Shown here: positions 35,738-44,900 of the stretch, one piece after another | Layout: the number at the start of each line of letters is the position of its first letter | How positions within the stretch are numbered: position 1 is the stretch's first letter | NCBI RefSeq assembly: GCF_000154725.1 | Contig: NZ_DS544873.1 | Location: forward strand, 28,406 to 92,405 | Origin: Kordia algicida OT-1 | GTDB taxonomy: Bacteria; Bacteroidota; Bacteroidia; Flavobacteriales; Flavobacteriaceae | Direction: 5' to 3' | Length of the DNA: 64,000 nt | Translations under genes and position numbers: made by a program | Notes under the pieces: model-generated | Told to the model about the DNA's origin: nothing | What the model saw: only the letters and a program-made list of their open reading frames with translations | Database searches by the model: none

Positions 35738-36079
35738 ATGACAGAGATCATCACACAATTATCGAATTACATCAGCAGACTTGATTGGGCGTATATATTT
35801 ACCTTCATTCTAATTTCATACGGATTCAATACAGAATACGTGACAGGATTATTTTATAAAATTTTCAGAATTAAAATAGCAACAAGATATCGTGTATTAA
35901 TCATAGGAGTATTATATGGAACTGCTATTTATTTTATCAGAGATTATGCAATCACTGATGTTGAAATCTTACTGCAATCCTTTGTATTTGCTTTGGTATT
36001 TCACAAATTACTTTTGCAAAAAACTATTCGATACTTTTTTCAGATAAAAGAGCCAAAGCCTACTACTTATGAGAATTAG
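35738..36079 (+). CDS. multi-pass membrane protein, candidate holin
   Basis: 113 residues with three or four hydrophobic segments (WAYIFTFILISYGF, YRVLIIGVLYGTAIYFI, ILLQSFVFALVFHKLLL). It is the only gene of this operon with this topology, and it stands right before coiled-coil membrane proteins and an M15 peptidase. Size, topology and position fit a holin. No sequence family was recognised, so the call rests on context. Confidence 0.45.
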   Translation: MTEIITQLSNYISRLDWAYIFTFILISYGFNTEYVTGLFYKIFRIKIATRYRVLIIGVLYGTAIYFIRDYAITDVEILLQSFVFALVFHKLLLQKTIRYFFQIKEPKPTTYEN

Positions 36080-36407
36080 AATATTCATTAGTTGTATTGC
36101 GGTTATGGTTGCTATAAATATTGGTACAATGATCTATTTCAATCCAAAAGGAATCGATCATCAAAAAATTATCAAGCTTAAGCAAGAAAATATAAAATTA
36201 GAACACAAGAATTTACAGCTTGATTCATTGATACTTAAAAGACAAAAGATAAATGATAGTTTACTTATTGCAATCAATGAAAATCAACTTATCATTGAAA
36301 ATCTACATTATGAGATTAAAGAGAAAATTAATACTATCAATCGCATGTCTGATATGGAACTTTATTTGTATTTCTCAAACATTAGAACCGATCAGAAAAA
36401 CCATTGA
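36069..36407 (+). CDS. membrane-anchored coiled-coil protein, candidate inner-membrane spanin
   Basis: 112 residues: N-terminal membrane segment (IFISCIAVMVAINIGTMIYF), then a continuous coiled coil (KLKQENIKLEHKNLQLDSLI and onward). This is the i-spanin layout. It overlaps the candidate holin gene by 11 bases and the next gene by about 98 bases in another frame, which is also usual for spanin pairs. Alternative: a general structural coiled coil. Confidence 0.45.
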   Translation: MRIRIFISCIAVMVAINIGTMIYFNPKGIDHQKIIKLKQENIKLEHKNLQLDSLILKRQKINDSLLIAINENQLIIENLHYEIKEKINTINRMSDMELYLYFSNIRTDQKNH

Positions 36408-36738
36408 GCGTGAACAATACTTTTGCTTCACTATAGAACAATCAAGATTCATTGCCAAGAAATTTGAGTATAGCATTTACCAGGATAGTGTAATTAATTT
36501 ATTTGAAATTGATATCACAAGATATAAGCGTTTACTAAATGAAAAGGATCTGATTATTTTCAGTTTGGAATCCAAGATCACAAACTTGAATAGTATCAAA
36601 ACTAATGACCAGCTTCACATAGATCAGCTAAATAAAATAATTAAAAACAAGGACAAACAAATAAGACGCGGGAAGTTTGTCAAATGGATTTTAACTACTG
36701 GCTTGGCAGTGGCATCAGGTATACTAATTTTAAAATAA
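36310..36738 (+). CDS. exported coiled-coil protein with C-terminal membrane segment
   Basis: 142 residues from the ATG at 36310, chosen because it places a signal-peptide-like segment (KRKLILSIACLIWNFICISQ) at the N-terminus; an upstream in-frame start at 36253 adds residues that spoil it. A long coiled coil follows, ending in a C-terminal membrane segment (WILTTGLAVASGILIL). It overlaps the preceding gene by 98 bases in a different frame. It may be the second spanin-like component. Confidence 0.45.
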   Translation: MRLKRKLILSIACLIWNFICISQTLEPIRKTIEREQYFCFTIEQSRFIAKKFEYSIYQDSVINLFEIDITRYKRLLNEKDLIIFSLESKITNLNSIKTNDQLHIDQLNKIIKNKDKQIRRGKFVKWILTTGLAVASGILILK

Positions 36739-36744
36739 GGTGTT

Positions 36745-37119
36745 ATGTCAATACTAAAGATTTGTGCCATTGTATTTAGTGCAACGGGTTTTTGGAAACT
36801 CATTGAAATGTTATTTCAATTTAGGATGAACAAACGTTTTAAAAATGCAGAGATTAATAATCTAAACACACAGGCAAATAGTTTGGTAGTTGAAAATTAC
36901 AAGCTATGGACTGAAAACATGGATAGACGTATCAAAGAACTTGAGAGTAAAAATATCTTACAACGTGAGCGGATTGTAAGACTAGAAGCTAAAAATGCTG
37001 AAATGAGTCAAACAATTATAAAACTTGATAGTAAGAATACTCAGATGAATCAAACCATCATCAAGCAACGCGATCGTATCAGTGAATTAGAAACAGAAAT
37101 TAAAAAATATAAAAAGTAG
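36745..37119 (+). CDS. membrane-anchored coiled-coil protein
   Basis: 124 residues. N-terminal hydrophobic segment (ILKICAIVFSATGFWKLIEM), then a coiled coil with an internal repeat: RLEAKNAEMSQTIIK and KLDSKNTQMNQTIIK, 14 residues apart. It belongs to the row of membrane and coiled-coil genes before the M15 peptidase. Function unknown; a role in lysis or particle structure is possible. Confidence 0.5.
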   Translation: MSILKICAIVFSATGFWKLIEMLFQFRMNKRFKNAEINNLNTQANSLVVENYKLWTENMDRRIKELESKNILQRERIVRLEAKNAEMSQTIIKLDSKNTQMNQTIIKQRDRISELETEIKKYKK

Positions 37120-37125
37120 CACACT

Positions 37126-37275
37126 ATGAACATAAATAAAGGCGGTGGCGCATTAAATTTACTTTTTGGAGCATTCTTATTGGTTAGTACATTTAAGCTA
37201 GGTTCTGATCTGTATGTACGTCATAAAAAAGGAAAAGCTTCAGAAAAGAAAGGTTGTGGTTGTGGCTCAAAATAA
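37126..37275 (+). CDS. 49-residue membrane protein with cysteine-rich tail
   Basis: Short open frame: MNINKGGGALNLLFGAFLLV, a continuing hydrophobic part (STFKLGSDLYV), and a lysine-rich tail ending in GCGCGSK. It begins 6 bases after the previous stop and overlaps the M15 peptidase gene. The clean fit into the operon supports coding. The Cys-x-Cys tail could bind metal or form a disulfide. Confidence 0.5.
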   Translation: MNINKGGGALNLLFGAFLLVSTFKLGSDLYVRHKKGKASEKKGCGCGSK

Positions 37276-37783
37276 TCATAAGTTATTTTATATAACAATA
37301 GGCACTTTTGCGCTAACTGCCATAGGTGTCTATTTTGTATACAGATTGATGAAACAGTCAAAGAAATCCGCGCGCAGGATAACTCGTAAAATTGATTTGT
37401 CAGTCTTTGATAGTCCTGATATGCCAGGATCAGGAAATTGTATGGATAGACGTTTGCTAATGATGTTAGAACAGCTAGAAATGCGTACAGGCTATCCGAT
37501 ATTTGATTGGATAAATTCTGGAGCAAGAAGTGAGGCGCATAATCGCAAAGTTGGTGGCGCTTCAAGGTCGTCGCACAAAATCCCCACATGTATGGCAGTT
37601 GATATTGGTGTACCTTCCACAGATATTAGAAATCAATTAGTGTATGAAGCTCGTAATATTGGATTTAAAAGAATTGGTGTTGGACGAACATTTGTTCATC
37701 TTGATACCGATGAAAATAAAAGCCAATATGTAGCTTGGGGATATCCTTCGGGGAGACGACCAGATATAAATCCTTTTGTGTAA
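37262..37783 (+). CDS. M15-type peptidoglycan peptidase with N-terminal membrane segment
   Basis: About 173 residues if started at the GTG at 37262, where the frame leaves the small upstream gene; an ATG at 37214 is also in frame but lies inside that gene. After a membrane segment (FYITIGTFALTAIGVYFVY) comes an M15-type domain: NSGARSEAHN, SSHKIPTCMAVDI (His105, Asp114) and FVHLD (His146) supply the zinc ligands of the VanY/M15_3 group. All are present, so it should cut peptidoglycan peptides and serve as endolysin or entry enzyme. It is the last gene of the operon. Confidence 0.7.
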   Translation: MAQNNHKLFYITIGTFALTAIGVYFVYRLMKQSKKSARRITRKIDLSVFDSPDMPGSGNCMDRRLLMMLEQLEMRTGYPIFDWINSGARSEAHNRKVGGASRSSHKIPTCMAVDIGVPSTDIRNQLVYEARNIGFKRIGVGRTFVHLDTDENKSQYVAWGYPSGRRPDINPFV

Positions 37784-38329
37784 GTCATTTCTAAGTTGAA
37801 TTTTAAATACCAACTTGGAAGGGGTTTGAAGTGAAAAGTTTTGGTATTTGACACTTTAAAAACTTTCTCAGCTATATTGATGTTAGTCTTTCAAAAGTCC
37901 ACAATGTAAATTGTTGAAATATAAACACTCCATACATCTGGTAATTGTTTAATATATGACTTTGAAAATATAAAATAAAAAAGTCCTTTTTTTGAAGTGT
38001 GGTTTTACATAGAAATAACATAGTTGTAAATTCTTGAGTTCTTCTTCACTTTTAGTGGTTTGAAAAAAAAGTACTTACTTCTCTTTCCAAAATTACTAAA
38101 ACAACTATTTATAGAAATAAGACAAATTATTTCTTAAATCTAAATATCTACTCACATAATTAAAAAAAAAACTACTCTAAATACTTTTTACTGCAATGAC
38201 AGGATTGTAATAAGAATTACATGCAAAAGTTTGATGAATTTCAACATTTTTGCAAGAGGAATCATTATGATTCAAAATTTTCTATTAACATAAAATTAAT
38301 AAGAAAAAACATAATATTTTATCAAAATA
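37784..38329. other. AT-rich intergenic region between the late-type operon and the RHS module
   Basis: No convincing gene. AAATACCAA (37805-37813) and TTGGTATTT (37841-37849) form a 9-bp inverted repeat shortly after the M15 gene and may end its transcript. A 37-base sequence at 37989-38025 recurs at 48662-48698 (separate entry). The rest shows only AT-rich sequence. Confidence 0.5.
37989..38025 (+). repeat. 37-bp direct repeat, left copy
   Basis: This segment, containing CATAGAAATAACATAGTT, matches 48662-48698 in the same orientation with 2 differences in 37 bases; weaker similarity extends on both sides. The two copies enclose the RHS module and the IS remnants (10.7 kb). They could mark insertion or recombination of that module, or be a dispersed element. 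Confidence 0.7.
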
Positions 38330-38400
38330 TGACGCTCGTTGGTGGCAATTTGACGCTTATACAAAATAATTGCATCGAACAGAAAAAGTGCCCTACTTTG
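38330..38400 (+). promoter_or_regulatory. candidate LytTR-regulated promoter
   Basis: TGACGCT occurs at 38330-38336 and again at 38351-38357, exactly 21 bases apart (two helical turns), in the contexts ATGACGCTC and TTGACGCTT. LytTR proteins typically bind pairs of short direct repeats with about 21-bp periodicity. About 37 bases further, CCTACTTTG (38392-38400) resembles a Bacteroidota -7 box (TAnnTTTG, one spacer base short). The next gene encodes a LytTR protein, so autoregulation is likely. Confidence 0.5.
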
Positions 38401-38466
38401 ATTTACAAACCCAATTCCCAACGAATCACCAACCCAAAAAAGAGTAGAAATTTAAAACAGTAATGC

Positions 38467-38871
38467 ATGAAAATAACAAAAGAAAAAAACAACTACAAAC
38501 AGGATGTTTCAAACAGTACTAAACATATTCGTTTGGGTAGCAAACACAAGGGTGAGTATTTGCTAAAAGAACAGATTAGGTATATAGAAGCCAACGAATG
38601 TTATACATGGTTTCATTTAACAGATGGTACACGTCAGCTTAGTTGTAAACCGATTGGATACTATGAAGAAGAACTCTCAGATGATGGTTTTGTTCGTATT
38701 CATCGCTCTTATGTAATCAATCTAAGTCATTTAAAATCTTATGAATCCAAGTATCGTTTGGTATATCTCAAAGGGGAAACGGTTTTACCTGTGAGCTTTC
38801 GAAAAAATCGTGTGATTTCAAAGAAAATGGTAAAAACTACATCAAATATTGCTTTGAAAGCGGCAGTATAA
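38467..38871 (+). CDS. stand-alone LytTR-family DNA-binding regulator
   Basis: 134 residues, essentially one LytTR domain with no receiver domain: EQIRYIEANECYTWFHLTDG, then GFVRIHRSYVINLSHLKSYE, and LPVSFRKNRVISKKM, all typical of LytTR. It should bind paired direct repeats and regulate transcription. It sits 54 bases before the RHS gene and 67 bases after a candidate repeat-containing promoter, so it probably controls the RHS toxin operon and itself. Confidence 0.85.
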   Translation: MKITKEKNNYKQDVSNSTKHIRLGSKHKGEYLLKEQIRYIEANECYTWFHLTDGTRQLSCKPIGYYEEELSDDGFVRIHRSYVINLSHLKSYESKYRLVYLKGETVLPVSFRKNRVISKKMVKTTSNIALKAAV

Positions 38872-38925
38872 CTACAAAAGAATCTTTTAAAACAAAAATA
38901 ATTAATAAATAAAAATCAGAATTAT

Positions 38926-41900
38926 ATGAAAAATGTTATTGCATTTTTGTGTTTGCTTGTAAGCTTCGGCTTTATGCAAGCACAACAAAGCTCTCCTAAC
39001 GGTCAAGACGAAATTGCCTTGCCAACAATTATTCCACCTTCTCCAACGGTGGCAAATCTTATGCGGTTTGAAGAAGTCTCGGTGGATTTATATTCAGGGC
39101 AACCAAGTATTGGTATTCCACTAGGAAGTGTTACCATTTCAGATATGCTAAATTATCCAATTGGCATACAGTATAATACGCAAGGTGTTCGTATTGATGA
39201 ACGCTCAGGTTGGCTTGGAACAGGATTTTCAATGGCAACAGGTGGTGTGATCTCACGAACGGTACGCGGTCTTCCTGATGAAAATAATTCACAATTACTA
39301 GGACGTGGAGTGTTCCACAATGGATATGAGAACTTTAATAATTTATCTCCAGCACAAAAAGAAGAATTTTTATGGAAGACAGCCAATGGACTCGATAAGT
39401 ACGATTCGCAGTATGATTTATATCAATATAATTTCTTTGGAAGAAGCGGACGCTTTATTGTTAAAAATGTTCAAGGACAATTAACTCCTGTAATTATAGG
39501 AAGTGATACTAACGATATCATTACGATATACCATAACGTAGATTTTGAAATCACAAAGTTTGAAGTAACAGACACCAATGGATATATCTATACCTTTGAA
39601 GAAACAAGTTCTAATGTAATTTACAATAATACAGTCACTACTAGCCAGTATGGAAATACTTCATCAGGCTCAACTACTATGGGAGATGGAGCAATCAACG
39701 CTTGGCATTTAAAAGATGTGAGACTCCCTAATGATATTGTATTGTGTAGTTTTACTTATCAAGATGTTCAAGAGAATTATCATACGCCTGTATCTACCAC
39801 AAGAAACCAACTCATTGGTAATCCAGACTTTGGAACTACTCAAGTAAGAGGTATTAACCAAGGAATGTTATTACCAAAAATAATTTCTTCTTCTCAGCAT
39901 ATTTTAAGTACACAAAAATATGTAGATGAAGTTACCATGCGTGATGGAACGAAAATTAAATATAATTTAGATAGTAATGGACATCCTGAGTTTTTAGCCA
40001 ATACGGTCAATACCAATATCAGTTCAGGAGGGAAATTAAATACTATTCAGATTTTTCAGCCTAATGGAAACTTGCACAAACAAATTAATTTTAGCTATAC
40101 AACTTCTAGCAATAATCGATTGTTTTTAACAGGTGTAACCGAAGTATTTGGTTCAGAGAATTTACAGTACAGTCTTGATTACAAAAACTTGAATGAATTG
40201 CCTGGTTTTGGAAGCGAATTAAAAGATACTTGGGGATATTACAACGGAGATTATAACACCATCGCCACGCATAGTATTACGACTATAGGTAGAGTTGTAA
40301 ATCCTACTAAAATTACCACAGGAACTTTAGCTTCTATTACATATCCACTTGGCGGGAAAAAAGAATTTACTTTTCAGAGCAATGATTTTAGTTATCAAGG
40401 AATCCAAAATTACGACTACACAAAAATTCCTGCTAACAGGCAAGTATACAATCGTTATGGAAGTTTATACATTCAACAAGGTCAGCAAATTTCTAACAAC
40501 AAGTTATTATTGTATATAGATGATGGACAGAAAATTCAGTTAGGAAAAAGCAATTTGATTACACAAAGTTGTGCAGATGTAAGTAAACATACTATTTCTC
40601 TATCCAAAGTAGAGCCAAAACCAGGGGTTAGCGTTACACCTCCTTCTAACGGAAATTATTTAGGCGCACAGGTGTCAGATTTTCAGTATGTAGCTAATGA
40701 TTTCGCATATACTTTTAATGTGAATACAACAACTGATTATCCTTCCATAACCTCAGGTTGGTATTTTGTAGAACTTAGAACTCCGCAAGACGAGATTACA
40801 CAATGTGATTTCTCGCAAACAGGAGTAGATATTACCATTGATTTAAAATACACAGAATACAACCTTGTTACCAAGGTAATGAAAGGTGGCGGGCTTCGAA
40901 TTAAAGAAGTGGTTTTTACAGATGAGGGCACAGAAGCACAAAAGACTACGTATAATTATAGAGATAATCATCTTGTAGAAGATTTTACTGTTGCCTCAAT
41001 GGATGATTATGTGTCAAGTGGTTCTTATGAAGCAAATCTAAACAAAAGAACCTATTACAAAGGGAAAATGCATCCGTTTGTGTCAAGGTATGAATGTGGC
41101 GGACTCGATAGAACTATCTACAGAGATCCTTATTTAGTAGAATATCAAGTAACACGTGATCTTAATGAAGTACTTACGCCAACTACCAAAGGGAATTATG
41201 TAGGTTACAAAAAAGTATATGTAAAAAAAGAAGAAGTCGGAAATGGACAATCAGCTTCTAATGCATCTAACAATGGTGGAGAATTATACACTTTTATCTC
41301 ACCAAGAGATATTGAAATACTAACGTCTGATAATACGGACTATCCTTTTTTACCCGTAGAGAATAAAGATTATAAACGTGGTGTTTTAGAGAAAAAACAG
41401 GTTTTTGATAAAGACCAAAAACTTTTAATAGAAGAAACATATACCTACACAGATGTATCAAGTATCGCAGAGACTTCATATACCACTTTTGAAACACAGA
41501 GTGTAGATTGTCCGTGGGATCAGTTTTATAATTCATATACTAATTACAGCCAAGGCAATGTAGAAAATCATGGAGAGTTTTGTGGTCCAGGTGTTGGACA
41601 AGATGTTACTGTAGGCACGTGCCATTCATCTAACTCAGACCCTAATGCAAACTCAGGAACAGATGTAATTTTTAGCGCTTTTAACTACATCAAAGGAATT
41701 TTATTGCCAAATCAAACAATTAGAACGGAATATTTCTATGATGAAAATGATGTACAGTCACAAACGGTAACTACTACTAATACAATCTACAATACTAAAA
41801 ACAGAGTTACAGAAAAAACTACAGCGTTTTTAGAAGGTGGAATTACAACTACCTACAAAGAAGAAATTTTATATCCATACGATTATGAGTTATCTGAATA

Positions 41901-44900
41901 CACTACTGCTGAGCAAACAGATTTAAATAAAATGGTGACGCTCAATCAAATTGAAGCGCCTGTTCAAACAAAACAGTATAAAAACGGAAGTCTTGTGTAT
42001 GATACACAGCGTATTTTTAAGGAATTTTATCCTAATATCATCAAAGTATCAGAGATTAAAAGTGCTAAGTCAAACACCGCAAGACAATCACGAGTACAAT
42101 TTCATGGCTATACAAACTTTGGACAGCCTATAGAAGTTTCTCAAACAGATGGGACGCGTATCAGCTATGTATGGGGATATGATAGTATGTATCCAATTGC
42201 AAAACTAGAAAATGTATCGTATGCCAGTATGAGTAGTGCACAAACTACAGCCCTAGCGAATGTATATACTGGCTCAAATGCAGATGTGGATACCGTTACT
42301 GAAAACATCTTGCAACTAGCTTTAGATGATTTAAGAGCAGAGTTTCCAGATGCTATGGTCACTACACTAACCTATGATCCTTTAGTTGGAATGACGCGAA
42401 CTACCGATCCAAGAGGATATACCAGCTATTTTGAATATGATGACCTGCACCGATTAAAACAGGTAAAAGATGCCGAAAAGAATATCTTAAGTGCTAATGA
42501 ATATTTCTACAAGAACGGAAATAACTCTTTAGATAATTACGTAAAATCTACCACTTACCAAAAGGCAACACAAGATGGTCTTAATATTAAACATTGGGAC
42601 AAGATTGAAAGCATCAATTATGCTGATGGTCTTGGAAGAGCCAAACAAGCTATTGGAATTCGTCAAGGAGGAAATGGACAAGATATTGTAACTCCATTTG
42701 AATATGATGAATTAGGCAGACAAGTCAAAGAATTTTTACCGTATGCAACTGTTTCTTTAAACGGTAGTATTCATAGCGATATGTTTACCGATCAAGCTAC
42801 TTTTTATAATACGGCTAAGTATGAGAATACAACCAATCCATATAGTGAAAAATCATTAGAAAACTCACCGCTTGCTAGAGTGTTGGAACAAGGCGCGCCT
42901 GGGAATGCTTGGCAATTAGATACGACTTCAGATACAGACCACACCATTAAAATGGAGTATCAAACCAATACTCACAATGGAGTATTTACAGATATGGATT
43001 ATGATAATGTAAAACGTTTTAGTGTGAGCTATACAGGAAACGGATTTACAAATATGAGTTTAGATGACGATGGATATTATTTAGCAGGAGAACTCTACAA
43101 ATCTATAGTCAAAGATGAAAACTGGCAACCAAATCAAAATCAGTCAAATCAAAATCACGCAAATGACCATACTGCTATAGAATTTACAGATAAATTAGGT
43201 CGTGTAGTTTTAAAAAGAACATTCAATAATAATGTCCGCCATGATACCTATTATATCTATGATGATTATGGAAATTTAACGCATGTAGTACCACCTTTGG
43301 TTGATGTGTCTGATAGTATCTCTAATGATGAATTAACGAATTTGTGTTATCAGTACACATACGATCATAGAAACAGACTCATTCAAAAACAATTACCTGC
43401 GAAGGAAAAAGAATATATTGTCTATGATAAGTTAGATCGTCCAGTACTGACGCAAGATGCCAACCTAAGAGCAGAAAATAAATGGTTATTTACTAAATAT
43501 GATGTTTTTGGAAGAATAGCCTATACAGGGCTTGTGATTCATTCGGGAGATCGAACAGTTTTACAAGCACAGATGGATAGTGCTAATACTTATGAAACTA
43601 GATCAATAGCGGCAACAAGTATTGGAAATACATCTATATTTTATACCAATGCTAACTATCCAAATGATACTTCGGTTATTATACTTACGGTAAATTATTA
43701 TGATGATTACTCTTGGGATACACAAAACTCATTAGAAGCGAACTACAATTTGAATCCTACCTTACTTGAAGATGTCGATGCCATCACATGGAAAAAAAAT
43801 GCGGATGATTCTTGGACAAATTCAGGATTTATCACTGACGCGACTATTGAAGGGGATGGATATATTGAGTACACCATAGGAAATGAAGACAAACGAATGA
43901 TGGTGGGACTCTCACATCAAGCAACAGCATCTTCAATTAGTTACCAAGCTATCAACTATCGTATTTATACAGGCTATAATAATAACCGCGTATATGTATA
44001 CAACGATAGTAACAGTCCAGAATCCATTCCAGTGACCTATTCAGAACAAGGAGATACCTTTAGAGTAGAACGCTACGAGGATCAAATCCTGTTTAAGAAA
44101 AACGGAGATATCTTCCATGTAATTGATATTACCTATTCGGGAATACTTGTTGGAAATGGTGTTGTATACAGTACTGGTACAGAATTAGAAAATATACACG
44201 TGGGTTATTCAGTCTATGGACAATCGTTTGCAGAAAATGTAAAAGGGCTTCCAACAGGAGGGAAAGTACGAACTATTGGAACGAATGACTGGACAACAAG
44301 CGAATCTTACTATGATGAAAAGGCACGTGCAATTCATGTTACTTCAAAAAATGAATATTTAGATACACAAGATGCCGTGAGTAGTCGCCTAGACTTTACA
44401 GGAAAACCGTTGGAGACACGAACTACGCATATCAGAGCTAAAACCAGTCCTATTGTTACTACTGATGCGTATGTATATGATGAGAATTCACGTCTATTGT
44501 ATCAAACCAAACAAATCAATGCTGGCGCGAAAGAACTCATCGCAAGACATCATTATGATGCGCTTGGACAGTTAGAAATGAAGCAAGTTGGTGGAAAATT
44601 ACCAAGTATTAGTAGTTATACGAACATTGTAAACCTTAGTGTTAGTGGCAACACCATTTCTAAAATAACAGGAAGTAATACATGGGATGCAGGACTTACT
44701 ACAGATACAAGTATTACAGCGGATGGATATGTAAGCTATCAGATACCACAAGATAACGAGCCTGTAATTGTAGGACTTTCAGAAACAGCAGGTACTTCTG
44801 GATACACTTCGATGAACTATGCGATCTATACAACCTCATGGGGAGCTGTTCGTGTATATGAAAATGGAGTTAACAAAGGAGATAAAACAACCTATTTTAC

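Noticed and set aside
4419-37783. Ordinary tailed prophage
   Set aside because: No terminase large subunit, portal, major tail, tape measure or baseplate gene could be found, while the operon is full of single-pass membrane proteins.
38221-38463. 80-codon plus-strand open frame before the LytTR gene
   Set aside because: It covers the promoter-like region with the TGACGCT pair, has no domain or good start context, and its composition is that of AT-rich non-coding DNA.
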